A DNA stretch of 64,000 bases, taken from NCBI GenBank assembly GCA_019233975.1, contig JAFALY010000019.1, forward strand, positions 1 through 64,000, in the 5' to 3' direction. The DNA comes from Alphaproteobacteria bacterium (lineage in GTDB: Bacteria; Pseudomonadota; Alphaproteobacteria; UBA9219). This document shows, one piece after another, positions 8,016-16,997 of this stretch; position 1 is the stretch's first letter; the number at the start of each line of letters is the position of its first letter. The position numbers and the translations under genes are program-made. The notes beneath the pieces are model-generated. The model saw nothing but the letters and a program-made list of their open reading frames with translations. It made no database searches and was not told the DNA's origin.

Positions 8016-8354
8016 ATGCTGGGTGTTCTTGCGCTGGCGCTTCTGACAGCTTGTAGTTATGAGCCTGAGGTTGATATGCGCGGCATTAACCAGGAACGTT
8101 ACGAGAAAGACCTGAAGGCCTGCACCGGCGTGGCCGAAAAAGCCGACGATACATGTGATCTTGGGGGCAATCTTGGTGGCGGTGGCGGCAATGGAGGCGC
8201 GGTTTACGCACTCATCATCGGTGGCGTCCTTTTGGGTTGTGTGACCTATCATGAAATTGCCGATATGACGATGGATTATCAGGACACTTATGCCGGTGTG
8301 ATGGACCGGTGTATGCGTGAAAAAGGATATCGCGTTATCTCAGGCGGTTACTAA
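8016..8354 (+). CDS. Small glycine-rich lipoprotein
   Basis: 112 residues if read from ATG 8016. The N-terminus is a hydrophobic segment ending in the lipobox LLTAC, so Cys13 is probably lipidated. The start is uncertain because ATG 8016 leaves no basic n-region; an in-frame TTG at 7998 with AGGCGG upstream would give a longer signal, while basic residues (NRR) lie further upstream. The mature part has four more cysteines, a run of glycines (GGNLGGGGGNGG) leading into a second hydrophobic stretch (YALIIGGVLLGCV), and a conserved-looking tail ending MREKGYRVISGGY, similar to tails of small glycine-zipper lipoproteins. It follows dapA by 37 bp and its stop overlaps the end of dapB by 4 bp. No known function. 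Confidence 0.65.
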   Translation: MLGVLALALLTACSYEPEVDMRGINQERYEKDLKACTGVAEKADDTCDLGGNLGGGGGNGGAVYALIIGGVLLGCVTYHEIADMTMDYQDTYAGVMDRCMREKGYRVISGGY

Positions 8355-9085
8355 CCGCCGATGCCCAGCATTTCATTCAGTGTGTAAAGGCCCGGCTTTT
8401 GTCGGCTGAGCCACTGTGCCGCCTGCACGGCGCCACGCGCAAATATACGGCGGTCGGTCACGCTGTGATGCAGGCGGATGACTTCACCTTCGCCTGCGAA
8501 AATCACCGCATGCTCGCCGACAATGTGGCCTGCGCGCACCGATGATATGGGGGGCTGGGGCTTGCCGTTACCTGCGGCAACCTGCTCTGCCAGAAATTTG
8601 GCTGTGCCGGATGGTGCGTCTTTCTTCATGCGGTGATGCTCGTCGGTAATCGCGATATCATAATCATATCCGCGCAGTAATCCCGCCGCGATGCGCGACA
8701 GATGCGCCGTGAGCGCCAGCGACAGGCTGGTATTGGGGGCCAGCATGATGGCGGCATGCGATGATGCTTCACGCGCCAGGGATTGCGTTGTTTGATCCCA
8801 CCCCGTCGTGCCACACATCAGGGCTTTGCCGGTTGCGGCAGCCAGTTGCACATGCGCAGTCGTTGCGGCGGGCAGGGTGAAGTCAATCACAACGTCGCTT
8901 TGCGCAAAAATGGCGGCGGCGTCCGCGGCTGTTGCAACGGCATCGCCGCCATGTTGGGCCGCTATCTGTGTCGATGCATTGCGCAGCTGTGCCGCCGATA
9001 GGGTGACGTCAGGGCCTGCCGATAAAATATCGGCGATCTGCTGGCCCATGCGGCCGCTATAGCCCAGCAAGCCGACGCGCAGCAT
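8351..9085 (-). CDS. dapB: 4-hydroxy-tetrahydrodipicolinate reductase
   Basis: 244 residues. DapB reduces the dapA product with NAD(P)H to tetrahydrodipicolinate. The N-terminal Rossmann motif is VGLLGYSGRMGQQIAD, the central CGTTGW motif lies near residue 92, APNTSLSLAL near 118, and the signature DEHHRMKKDAPSGTA (about residues 147-161) carries the catalytic His-His and Lys. Its ATG overlaps the stop of asd (TAATG), so translation is coupled to asd. It converges with the small lipoprotein gene. The length is slightly short for the family (usually 250-270) without loss of a motif. Confidence 0.97.
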   Translation of the reverse strand: MLRVGLLGYSGRMGQQIADILSAGPDVTLSAAQLRNASTQIAAQHGGDAVATAADAAAIFAQSDVVIDFTLPAATTAHVQLAAATGKALMCGTTGWDQTTQSLAREASSHAAIMLAPNTSLSLALTAHLSRIAAGLLRGYDYDIAITDEHHRMKKDAPSGTAKFLAEQVAAGNGKPQPPISSVRAGHIVGEHAVIFAGEGEVIRLHHSVTDRRIFARGAVQAAQWLSRQKPGLYTLNEMLGIGG

Positions 9086-10101
9086 TACAGATAATCCTTC
9101 GCCAGAACTTCGGCAATTTGCACTGCGTTCAGTGCGGCACCCTTGCGCAGATTATCAGCGACAACCCACAGGTTCAGGCCGTTTTCAACCGAGATATCTT
9201 CACGGATACGGCTGACGAAAACAGAATCTTCACCCGCGCATTCCACTGGCGTCACAAAGCCATCTTCATGATGGTGGTCGATAACCGTAACGCCCTTGGT
9301 TTTCTTCAGGGCGGCGCGCGCTTCGGCGGCGCTGATCGGATTTTCAAACTCGACATTCACCGCTTCGGCGTGGCCGATGAAAACCGGCACGCGCACACAG
9401 GTGGCACTCACCTTAATGGCAGGTTCCAGAATTTTCTTGGTTTCCACAACCATTTTCCATTCTTCCTTGGTGCCGCCGTCATCCATAAAACTGTCGATAT
9501 GCGGGATGACATTGAATGCGATCTGTTTATGGAATTTCTGCTTTTCAACCGCGTCATTGACGAAGATGGCGCGCGTCTGGCTGAACAACTCATCCATCGC
9601 TTCGCGGCCTGCGCCCGATACGGATTGATAGGTCGCAACGACAATACGCTTGATCTTCGCCATGTCGTGCAGGGGCTTCAGCGCGACCAGCATTTGTATG
9701 GTGGAGCAATTCGGGTTCGCGATGATGTTTTTCTTTTTGTAACCGGCGATTGCTGATGGGTTCACTTCCGGCACAATCAGCGGTACATCCGGGTCCATGC
9801 GGAAATGCGACGTGTTGTCGATGACCACGCAACCGGCCGCGGCCGCGCGTGGCGCAAATTCGGCCGAGATCTTGCCGCCGGGCGACGACAGGCAGATATC
9901 AGCCTTTTTGAAGTCAAAGCTGGCTAGATCCTGCACGGTCAGAACATCATCTTCGCCAAAGCTGATTTCGCTGCCTGCCGAACGGCCTGAAGCAACGGCA
10001 TACACCTCGGCGACCGGAAAGTTGCGTTCCGCCAGAATTTGTAACATTTCGCGCCCGACATTACCTGTGGCGCCGACGACCGCAACACGCAGTTTTTTCA
10101 T
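9085..10101 (-). CDS. asd: Aspartate-semialdehyde dehydrogenase
   Basis: 338 residues. Asd reduces aspartyl phosphate to aspartate semialdehyde, the substrate of DapA and of the threonine/methionine branch. Landmarks: KKLRVAVVGATGNVGREML dinucleotide-binding N-terminus, SSPGGKIS, NTSHFRMDPDVPLIVPEVN, and the catalytic Cys in NPNCSTIQM. The active-site His/Arg region is VRVPVFIGHAEAVNVEFE. ATG 10101 is chosen because the protein then begins exactly at the Rossmann strand; the frame stays open upstream but those residues are unlike the family. It is the first gene of the coupled asd-dapB unit and diverges from the EAL-like gene at 10200. Confidence 0.97.
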   Translation of the reverse strand: MKKLRVAVVGATGNVGREMLQILAERNFPVAEVYAVASGRSAGSEISFGEDDVLTVQDLASFDFKKADICLSSPGGKISAEFAPRAAAAGCVVIDNTSHFRMDPDVPLIVPEVNPSAIAGYKKKNIIANPNCSTIQMLVALKPLHDMAKIKRIVVATYQSVSGAGREAMDELFSQTRAIFVNDAVEKQKFHKQIAFNVIPHIDSFMDDGGTKEEWKMVVETKKILEPAIKVSATCVRVPVFIGHAEAVNVEFENPISAAEARAALKKTKGVTVIDHHHEDGFVTPVECAGEDSVFVSRIREDISVENGLNLWVVADNLRKGAALNAVQIAEVLAKDYL

Positions 10102-10199
10102 GAATTTTGCCTTACTGTTCAGAATGAAGTAACTATCTATGGTATAATAAAGATTGCCGTTAATCGCAAGGAAAGCGGCGCAGGCAGGGGGATTGGGCC

Positions 10200-11420
10200 A
10201 TGTCACGCAGTTGGGAAGTCGAAGACGGCCGTTTGTTGCAGCCGGACCCCGTCCGGGAGCAGGATTTTATCCTGCGCGTTCGCCGTATGCAAAGACTTGG
10301 TACACCGCATCTGGCGGTTAATATCGCCTTGCAATCCCTGCCTTTTGTGGCGGCGCATTTGCAGGTGCTGGAAAGTATGCACAAGGCCTTGCAGGAATTT
10401 GCGCGCGTGACCAACGCACATTTTGCAGAAATGTCGAACGGTGACGTTTTTCTGAGTTGGGAAAACACGGCCAGCGCCAACGCCGTTGTCGATCAGTTGG
10501 TTGCCGTTATTGATATGGCAGGCAAACATGACGTGCCGCGCGACAATTACCTGCATATCTATCACATGCCCGCCGACTACACGGCATTGCGCGAACGCAT
10601 CAACAGCTATATCGAATTACTGCGTAGCAGCAGTCCATCCGCCGCGCATGAAACCGCCGCTGCGCGTCTGCACAGCAACGAAGCGCGCGGCCCATTGACG
10701 GCCTGGGGTGTGGACCAGATTGACCATTTGCTGTCGGAAATCGACATTGCCCCCTATGCGCAACGGCAGGCCATCTGCGCGCAGCAGCCCAACGGCATAT
10801 GGAAGAAGCAGACGGAAGAATGTTACGTAAGCTTTACGCGGTTCCGCAAGGAGCGTTTCCCCAAGCTGGATATCGACGCGCCAACGCACTTATTCCAAGC
10901 GTTGTGCGAAGTTATCGATACGCATCTGATCGCGCACTTCGCCAACCACTATGATGTTATCAAGGGGTTGATGCTCAACTTCAACCTGTCGGTTTCGATG
11001 GTGCCGTTGCAGGGATTTACGCAGTTTGTGCACAGCGTACCCGAAAGCGACCGCAAGAATATCGGGTTTGAAATCCATCGCAGCGATTTGTTTCAGGATG
11101 TGGGCCGCACGCTTGAGGTTGTTGATGAGCTTCGCCGTTTTGGCTTCCGCGTTATTCTGGATAGCGTGACACCAAACCTGCTGGCGCTGGCGGACCTTTC
11201 CTCCCTGCGTTTTGACGCCATCAAGGTTAATGTGTCGGAAGAAAAAGTCGGCGGTTTTGACATCACCGCCGCACGGCAGTCATTGTCCAAAATCCCGCCC
11301 GAAAAGCTGATTTTCTTCCGCTGTGACAATCCGCACGCTTTCAAGCTGGGTCGCGAATGCGGGGTTAGCCTTTATCAGGGCTGGCTGGTTGATGAGCAAC
11401 TGGGTGCCAAGCGCGGATAA
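10200..11420 (+). CDS. Degenerate EAL-domain protein, probably without phosphodiesterase activity
   Basis: 406 residues, soluble. The C-terminal 180 residues follow the EAL TIM-barrel pattern: LMLNFNLSVSMVPLQGFTQF (strand corresponding to the NLS region), IGFEIHRSDLF (where active enzymes have E-[IV]-T-E), LRRFGFRVILDSVTPNLLAL (normally DDFGTG) and SLRFDAIKVN (normally DxIKID), ending in YQGWLVDEQLG (normally QGYxF). The EAL triplet and the metal-binding acidic residues are missing or replaced, so c-di-GMP hydrolysis is unlikely; binding or a protein-interaction role is more plausible. The N-terminal 200 residues are not recognised. It diverges from asd with a 98-bp gap. Confidence 0.7.
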   Translation: MSRSWEVEDGRLLQPDPVREQDFILRVRRMQRLGTPHLAVNIALQSLPFVAAHLQVLESMHKALQEFARVTNAHFAEMSNGDVFLSWENTASANAVVDQLVAVIDMAGKHDVPRDNYLHIYHMPADYTALRERINSYIELLRSSSPSAAHETAAARLHSNEARGPLTAWGVDQIDHLLSEIDIAPYAQRQAICAQQPNGIWKKQTEECYVSFTRFRKERFPKLDIDAPTHLFQALCEVIDTHLIAHFANHYDVIKGLMLNFNLSVSMVPLQGFTQFVHSVPESDRKNIGFEIHRSDLFQDVGRTLEVVDELRRFGFRVILDSVTPNLLALADLSSLRFDAIKVNVSEEKVGGFDITAARQSLSKIPPEKLIFFRCDNPHAFKLGRECGVSLYQGWLVDEQLGAKRG

Positions 11421-13118
11421 TCAGACATTCGCCAGCAGAACGCCGGAAATTGCGTTTGAGGCCGATGCGTCTTTGGCCAACGTGCCGTCGCCGTTATAGG
11501 TCTCAAAGCTGCTCTTCAAATACGAAGCTGCCGCCAGGCTGCTGCTGTAACCGACAACCGATGGGTTGCCCGTCAGTACGGCGTTACCGTATGTCTGGGC
11601 CGATGCCGTTGTCTGATATTCTTTGGTAAAGGTGTTGCCCGAGAAGAATTGCAGGCTATAGGTCTGTGTTGTCTTGTTGTTGGTGTTGGGCGCATAGCTG
11701 ACATTAACATTATAGGCACCAGGCGCGGCTGCCAGGCCATTTGACGATATCAAGTCATTGTAAGCCTGCTGTTGGGCTGCGGTGCCATGATTATCGGCCA
11801 ACACGCGGAGACCGGACGCGTCATAAATCTTGATGCGCAAATTGGCTGTGTTGGTCTGGTTTGTTGCCGTTAATTTCAGATTATCACCCTGCTGCAATGT
11901 CAGCGAATAAGACTCGCTGTTGTCATCTTTGGTCAATTGACTGCTGACCTGCAGGGATGAAAGGTTTTCACTGATCCAGCCAATGTTGACACCATTTGCC
12001 GGTTTCTCGCCTATCGTATGATAGGCCGAGCGCGAAAATTTCAGGGCGTTATAGTTTGTGAAAACGCCGACATCCAACCCATCAGTAGACGATGTGCCGC
12101 TTTTGGCAACATAGGCGGTTGTCTGATAAAGCGAGTTGTAGCCGTTGCCCGCAAAAAGCTGAAGGTTGTAGTTCTGTGCGATGCTGGTGTCTGAACCGGG
12201 CGGGTATGAGACTTTGACGTAGTATTTTCCGGCCGTCTGATAAAGGCCGGCGCCCGAGTTAAAGGCCTGGTACGCGGCCACCTGGTCGCTGGTGCCCTGG
12301 CTGTCGGCGATGATGTTGCCGCTGCTGTCATAAAGTTGAACGCGCGGCGTAATCTGCAGGTCGGCATTCGACGTTGTGTTGTTCAGGTTGAATTTAATCG
12401 CGCCGGTTACCGTGTTGTTAAAACTGTAATAGGCGGCGGGGACGGCGCTGGTCAGGCCGCTCACAACCGTCAGCTCGGACACGTTTTGCGTCAGGTCGCC
12501 CACATCCGTTGCGTTTGCAATGGATGGCGTTTGCGACAGCAGGGATGTCTTATCGTAATCCGTAACATTGGACGCAGCGGTCACCGACGATGTTGCCGAT
12601 GTAAATAAATTGGGGTCGTAGGACTGTGTCAGCGTTGTGGTGATGATTGAATCTGAGTAGGTCGAACCTGAATAAAGCTGGAAGTCGTAAGCCTGGCTGG
12701 TGTTGTTTGGATCGGTGGGCGAGTAATAGCCTACCTTGACATAATAAGTGCCCGTGTCGGCTGTTAGGCCTGAGGAAGATGTTATGTCTGTGTATGCCTG
12801 TTGCTGGGCGGCGGTACCAAAATTATCGGCCACCACATTACCGTTTGAGTCGAGAATCTGCGTGCGGACGGTGGATGTGTTGGTTTCGTTGTTGAAGGCG
12901 AGCTTGAGCGCGCTGCCTTGCTCGAAATTGAATTTATAGATGTTGGTCGACACCTGCGTCGTTAACTGTCCTGTGACGCTAAGGTCTGATGTGTCGGCCG
13001 ACAGGCCGCCGATAAAGGGCGCGTTCTTAGTGCTGGCGAACACATAGTTTGTGCCAAGCAAAAAAGTTTGCGCGACGCTGCTGGCAGCGGTAACGCCAAG
13101 ATCAGATGCACTCGTCAT
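11421..13118 (-). CDS. Three-repeat PPC-like surface or secreted protein
   Basis: 565 residues from ATG 13118. Three homologous repeats of about 130 residues lie at roughly 40-165, 207-337 and 375-507. Each has a core of the kind seen in bacterial pre-peptidase C-terminal (PPC) beta-sandwich domains: xLKLxxNNxTN, then IxDSSGNVVADNxGTAAQQQ, AYxD, YYVKVxYxP, QxYxLQLFSG and a closing YQTTAxA. Composition is Ser/Thr/Asn/Gln-rich with no cysteine, typical of extracellular proteins. No cleavable N-terminal signal is seen, so export by a type I system or another signal-less route is possible; the C-terminus (SNAISGVLLANV) is hydrophobic, as in some type I signals. No secretion genes adjoin. Adhesin or surface-layer role is an inference. 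Confidence 0.7.
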   Translation of the reverse strand: MTSASDLGVTAASSVAQTFLLGTNYVFASTKNAPFIGGLSADTSDLSVTGQLTTQVSTNIYKFNFEQGSALKLAFNNETNTSTVRTQILDSNGNVVADNFGTAAQQQAYTDITSSSGLTADTGTYYVKVGYYSPTDPNNTSQAYDFQLYSGSTYSDSIITTTLTQSYDPNLFTSATSSVTAASNVTDYDKTSLLSQTPSIANATDVGDLTQNVSELTVVSGLTSAVPAAYYSFNNTVTGAIKFNLNNTTSNADLQITPRVQLYDSSGNIIADSQGTSDQVAAYQAFNSGAGLYQTAGKYYVKVSYPPGSDTSIAQNYNLQLFAGNGYNSLYQTTAYVAKSGTSSTDGLDVGVFTNYNALKFSRSAYHTIGEKPANGVNIGWISENLSSLQVSSQLTKDDNSESYSLTLQQGDNLKLTATNQTNTANLRIKIYDASGLRVLADNHGTAAQQQAYNDLISSNGLAAAPGAYNVNVSYAPNTNNKTTQTYSLQFFSGNTFTKEYQTTASAQTYGNAVLTGNPSVVGYSSSLAAASYLKSSFETYNGDGTLAKDASASNAISGVLLANV

Positions 13119-13255
13119 AACTGCCCCAATCCTCTCAAGATGGGGTACTTCGTCTCTCTCGGTGCCCATAATACCCTAATTCATGGCGGGCCGCCACTGA
13201 AAAAGGTTAACACACCAATGATTTTAAGTGTTTACAAAGGGTTAAACGATTTTTC

Positions 13256-13285
13256 TTGCCAATATGGGCCCGTGGGCGTTATAGA
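13256..13285 (+). promoter_or_regulatory. Possible sigma70-type promoter for rpmI-rplT-lipB
   Basis: TTGCCA (13256-13261) and TATAGA (13280-13285) are separated by 18 bp, about 77 bp before the rpmI start. Spacing and match are reasonable for a vegetative promoter; pattern match only. Confidence 0.4.
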
Positions 13286-13361
13286 ACCCCTCCTTCGTGC
13301 GCCGGTGCCCTTGGCATGCCCGGCCACAAGATAAGGCAAACATTTAACCAAAGGACTGAAA

Positions 13362-13562
13362 ATGCCCAAACTCAAAACCCACAGCGGGGCGAAGAAGCGT
13401 TTCCGCACCACGGCCACCGGCAAGGTCAAGGCTGGCGCCGCAGGCAAACGTCACGGCATGCGCAAGCGTTCCCAGCAGATGAAGCGTACAGCGCGCCAAG
13501 GCACCATTTTGTTCAAGGCTGACGGTGAAAATGTCGTCAAGCATTTTCTGCGCCAACACTGA
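13362..13562 (+). CDS. rpmI: 50S ribosomal protein L35 (bL35)
   Basis: 66 residues, very basic, normal size. The start [17 protein letters not shown] and the internal RHGMRKRS are the family signature; the C-terminus (VVKHFLRQH) is typical of alphaproteobacterial L35. It is followed 19 bp later by rplT, the conserved partner. The usual upstream infC gene is absent: the gene before it is an unrelated surface protein on the opposite strand, so the operon starts here, probably from the promoter around 13256. Confidence 0.97.
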   Translation: MPKLKTHSGAKKRFRTTATGKVKAGAAGKRHGMRKRSQQMKRTARQGTILFKADGENVVKHFLRQH

Positions 13563-13581
13563 TTTTTAAGGAGATAAAACC

Positions 13582-13947
13582 ATGGCACGTGTAAAACGCG
13601 GCGTTACGACGCACGCTCGTCACAAAGAAGTTATTAAACTGGCGAAGGGCTATCGCGGTCGCTCCTCCACCAACTATCGCATCGCGATCGAAAAGGTCGA
13701 AAAGGCTCTGCGCTATTCGTACCGCGACCGTAAGGCGAAGGCCGGTGAATTCCGCGCTTTGTGGATCCAACGTATTAATGCAGGCGTGCGCGAACACGGC
13801 CTGACCTATGCCCGTTTCATCAATGGCCTGAAGCGCGCCGGTATCGAACTGGACCGCAAGTCTTTGGCCGAACTCGCCGCGACCGAACCCAGCGCTTTCA
13901 AGGCGTTGGTCGATCAGGCGCAGGCCGCCCTGAAGGCGAAGGCCTAA
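13582..13947 (+). CDS. rplT: 50S ribosomal protein L20 (bL20)
   Basis: 121 residues. L20 binds 23S rRNA and is required for early 50S assembly; in many bacteria it also represses its own operon. The signature [20 protein letters not shown] at the N-terminus, [12 protein letters not shown], and [20 protein letters not shown] are intact. AAGGAG precedes the ATG. The usual downstream pheS-pheT genes are missing; lipB follows after only 8 bp, so the ribosomal pair has been joined to lipoylation in this lineage. Confidence 0.97.
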   Translation: MARVKRGVTTHARHKEVIKLAKGYRGRSSTNYRIAIEKVEKALRYSYRDRKAKAGEFRALWIQRINAGVREHGLTYARFINGLKRAGIELDRKSLAELAATEPSAFKALVDQAQAALKAKA

Positions 13948-13955
13948 GGGTTGCC

Positions 13956-14636
13956 ATGTTGGGCGCCCTTTGCCCGACGGAAGCAGATACCATAAACCGC
14001 CAACCAGAATGGCGGGTCGAGACAAAACCCGTGTCTTATCCTGATGCCGTTACGGCGATGGAGACACGGGTTTCTTGTATCGAAAACGGCACAGCGCCGG
14101 AACTGTTCTGGCTTTTGGAGCATCCACCGCTTTATACCGCCGGCACCAGCGCGAAACCCGCTGATCTGGTGGACCCTGACGGTTTGCCTGTATTTGAAAC
14201 GGGGCGTGGTGGGCAGTACACCTATCATGGCCCGGGGCAACGTGTTCTCTATGCGCTCAACGATTTACGCACGTGCGGGCGTGACGTGCGTGCCCATGTG
14301 TGGCGGTTGGAAGAATGGGTCATACGCACCATGCAGCAATTTGGCATTATCGCCGAACGTCGTGAAGGCCGCGTGGGCCTGTGGGTCGTCACGAGCGGGC
14401 GCGAAGAAAAAATTGCTGCCATTGGCGTGCGCGTCCGGCACTGGGTGACGTTTCACGGCCTTGCGCTGAATGTCACGCCGGATCTGAACCATTTCAAAGG
14501 CATCGTGCCGTGTGGCCTGCCGCAATATGGGGTTACCTCAATGGCGGCACTGGGCGTTAACGCGTCGATGGCAGAAATTGACGCCGCGTTTTACCGCACA
14601 GGCCAAGGCCTGATGTGGGATGCGGCAGCGCGTTAA
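13956..14636 (+). CDS. lipB: Octanoyl-[acyl-carrier-protein]:protein N-octanoyltransferase LipB
   Basis: 226 residues. LipB moves octanoyl groups from ACP to the lipoyl domains of 2-oxoacid dehydrogenases and GcvH; LipA then inserts sulphur. Signatures: LEHPPLYTAGTSAKPADLV, the RGGQYTYHGPGQ motif, the acid/base Lys in KIAAIGVRV (about residue 150) and the catalytic Cys in GIVPCGL (about residue 184). The first 18 residues precede the conserved core; a later start is possible but none has a better site. It lies 8 bp after rplT and is probably cotranscribed with it. lipA is not in the window. Confidence 0.95.
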   Translation: MLGALCPTEADTINRQPEWRVETKPVSYPDAVTAMETRVSCIENGTAPELFWLLEHPPLYTAGTSAKPADLVDPDGLPVFETGRGGQYTYHGPGQRVLYALNDLRTCGRDVRAHVWRLEEWVIRTMQQFGIIAERREGRVGLWVVTSGREEKIAAIGVRVRHWVTFHGLALNVTPDLNHFKGIVPCGLPQYGVTSMAALGVNASMAEIDAAFYRTGQGLMWDAAAR

Positions 14637-14711
14637 CCACTAATAATCTCTGGCCTTAAAGGCTGGGCTTGTACATAATAGATTCACATTCCGTGTTCCA
14701 AGGGGTTCACA

Positions 14712-14882
14712 ATGTCAGCGGCACAAGGACAGTCTTTTGCAGGACCCGAGGTCGGGGTTAGAACAGCGCAGGCATCGCTTCTGCGTCGTCCCGTGTTGGC
14801 AATGCCCGGACCGGATGAGGCAGCCGCACGGCAAAGAAAAATCCGGGACGCTGATGAACTGCTTCTGCGCAAGCATTTTTGA
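14712..14882 (+). CDS. Small hypothetical protein (56 aa)
   Basis: ATG 14712 is preceded by an excellent ribosome binding site (AAGGGG, six-base spacing). The 56-residue product is Ala/Arg/Gln-rich, soluble, with a basic middle (LLRRPVLAM) and charged C-terminal helix (AARQRKIRDADELLLRKHF). Codon use resembles the neighbours. It lies 75 bp after lipB and 48 bp before the next small gene. No family recognised; support is the ribosome binding site and open frame only. Confidence 0.5.
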   Translation: MSAAQGQSFAGPEVGVRTAQASLLRRPVLAMPGPDEAAARQRKIRDADELLLRKHF

Positions 14883-14930
14883 ACTGTTTATTTGACTACT
14901 GATTCATTTGTTTAGCTACACGAGGTCGTC

Positions 14931-15110
14931 ATGGAAATCCCTCTCGCAACCACACCACACCTTTTGCCGTCAGCAGCCGGACGCTATGGCGTCGGCGCAA
15001 TGGCCGTACACGGAAAAGTTGGCACGCTGATGCTGGCGGACAGCAGTGGCTTTTTCTGGTTCATCCTTATCATGGCGATCCTGATGTCACAGTCGGGACG
15101 CCGTAGATAA
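14931..15110 (+). CDS. Small membrane protein (59 aa)
   Basis: ATG 14931 follows ACGAGGTCGTC, an acceptable ribosome binding site. The 59-residue product has one clear transmembrane segment near the C-terminus (GFFWFILIMAILM) followed by a positive tail (SQSGRRR), suggesting an N-out/C-in or tail-anchored inner-membrane protein. The preceding 40 residues are unremarkable. It ends 20 bp before the convergent edd stop. No family recognised. Confidence 0.45.
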   Translation: MEIPLATTPHLLPSAAGRYGVGAMAVHGKVGTLMLADSSGFFWFILIMAILMSQSGRRR

Positions 15111-15129
15111 CACGTGATTGATCTGGCGA

Positions 15130-16938
15130 TCAAAACACCGCGCCACCGGTGTCGGCGGTGCTGACAACGCGGCGGAAGTTGGCGAACAGTTCGCGGCCCA
15201 TACCGTCAGGCTCGGCGGGTTGCGGAACGGGTTTGCGGGCGTTGAAGGCAGCCACGTCACCGACATAATCCAGCGTCCCTTTGACGCAATCCAGACGCAC
15301 GATGTCCCCGTTTTGTAGACGGGCAAGCGGTCCGCCCTCGGCGGCTTCCGGCGTGGTGTGGACGGCGGCGGCAACTTTGCCTGACGCGCCCGACATGCGG
15401 CCATCGGTGACCAGAGCCACCAGTTTTCCGGCATCAAGGCAGCTGGCCAGCGCGGGTGTCAGGTTATGTAATTCCGGCATGCCGTTGGCCTTTGGCCCCT
15501 GAAAACGCACGACGCAGACGAAATTACCTTCGGGCAATGTCTTGGCCTTGAACGCGGCCAGGAATTCATCCTGACTGTTGAACACGGCGGCTGGCGCTTC
15601 GACAATCTGATGCTGCGGCTGTACGGCCGATATTTTGGTGATTGCGCGACCAAGGGTGCCACTGACTTTGCGCAGGCCACCTTCGCGGCTGAACGGATTG
15701 GCGGCACCGCGTAAAATGGCTTCATCCTGACTTTGGGCCGGAATGTCGCGCCAGATCAGCTTGCCATCCTGCAAAACCGGTTCTTGCGTATAGGCCTTCA
15801 GACCCTTGCCCCAGACGGTATTCACATCGTCATGCAACAACCCGGCCTGCAACAATTCGCGGATGACAAAACCAATGCCGCCTGCGGCGTGGAAATGGTT
15901 CACGTCAGCCTGACCGTTCGGATAAACGCGGGCCAGCAACGGCACTACTGCCGACAGGGCGTTGATATCTTCCCATGTCAGGATGATGCCTGCGGCGCGC
16001 GCAATGGCGGGCAGATGCAGTGTGTGGTTGGTAGAACCGCCGGTGGCCAGCAGGCCGACAACGCCGTTCACAATTGCGCGCGCATCCATGATATCGGCCA
16101 GACAGGACGGGGCCTTGCCATTGCCTGCGGTCAGGGCGGCGCGCTCCGTTGCGGCTGCCGTCAGCGCATCACGTAGCGGCGTGTTCGGCGGCACAAAGGC
16201 GGCGCCCGGCACATGCAGTCCCATAATTTCCATCAGCATCTGGTTGGAATTGGCCGTGCCGTAGAAAGTGCAGGTGCCCGCGCTGTGGTACGAAGACATT
16301 TCAGCCTTCAACAATTCATCGCGCCCGATTTGGCCCAGCGCGTACTGCGTGCGGATTTTAGCCTTTTCGGCGTTCGGGATGCCTGACGGCATGGGGCCGG
16401 CCGGCACAAAAATCGTCGACAGATGCGCAAAGCTCAACGCGCCGATCAACAGGCCGGGCACAATCTTGTCGCAGATACCAAGGCATAAAACGCTGTCAAA
16501 CGCATCATGCGACAGGGCGATGGCTGTGCCCATCGCGATCACGTCGCGCGAGAAAAGCGACAGTTCCATGCCTTCGCGGCCCTGCGTCACGCCATCGCAC
16601 ATGGCGGGCACGCCGCCTGCCACCTGTGCCGTGGCGCCGTGCTTATGGGCCGCATCTTTGATTTTGTCAGGGTAGGGGGCATAGGGCTGATGCGCCGACA
16701 GCATGTCATTATACGCGGTCACGATGCCGATATTCGGTACAGATTCCATGGCGATACGCAGTTTATCCTGCGCCGTTTCCGCTGCAACAGCATGGGCATA
16801 GTTCGCGCAGGATAATTTTTTGCGGCGTGGGCTGCCGTGGCTGCTGTAACGCTTGGACCGTTCTTCGAAGGTGGCACGCGTGGTGCGGCTGCGTTCGATA
16901 ATGCGTTGGGTCACTTCTTGCAGTACGGGATGTGTCAT
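15130..16938 (-). CDS. edd: Phosphogluconate dehydratase (Entner-Doudoroff pathway)
   Basis: 602 residues, normal family length. Edd dehydrates 6-phosphogluconate to 2-keto-3-deoxy-6-phosphogluconate using a 4Fe-4S cluster. The family signatures [20 protein letters not shown] (about residues 106-125) and [18 protein letters not shown] carry two cluster cysteines; the Mg/substrate region continues through [20 protein letters not shown], and the C-terminal [15 protein letters not shown] motif carries the catalytic Ser. AAAGG precedes ATG 16938. It resembles IlvD dihydroxyacid dehydratases, but [16 protein letters not shown] and overall length favour Edd. No eda, zwf or pgl genes are nearby, so the pathway is encoded in pieces. 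Confidence 0.95.
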   Translation of the reverse strand: MTHPVLQEVTQRIIERSRTTRATFEERSKRYSSHGSPRRKKLSCANYAHAVAAETAQDKLRIAMESVPNIGIVTAYNDMLSAHQPYAPYPDKIKDAAHKHGATAQVAGGVPAMCDGVTQGREGMELSLFSRDVIAMGTAIALSHDAFDSVLCLGICDKIVPGLLIGALSFAHLSTIFVPAGPMPSGIPNAEKAKIRTQYALGQIGRDELLKAEMSSYHSAGTCTFYGTANSNQMLMEIMGLHVPGAAFVPPNTPLRDALTAAATERAALTAGNGKAPSCLADIMDARAIVNGVVGLLATGGSTNHTLHLPAIARAAGIILTWEDINALSAVVPLLARVYPNGQADVNHFHAAGGIGFVIRELLQAGLLHDDVNTVWGKGLKAYTQEPVLQDGKLIWRDIPAQSQDEAILRGAANPFSREGGLRKVSGTLGRAITKISAVQPQHQIVEAPAAVFNSQDEFLAAFKAKTLPEGNFVCVVRFQGPKANGMPELHNLTPALASCLDAGKLVALVTDGRMSGASGKVAAAVHTTPEAAEGGPLARLQNGDIVRLDCVKGTLDYVGDVAAFNARKPVPQPAEPDGMGRELFANFRRVVSTADTGGAVF

Positions 16939-16997
16939 GGCTTGGCCTTTAATAAAATAACGGCCCTACCATAGAATCTTATGCCCTACCGGGCAAG

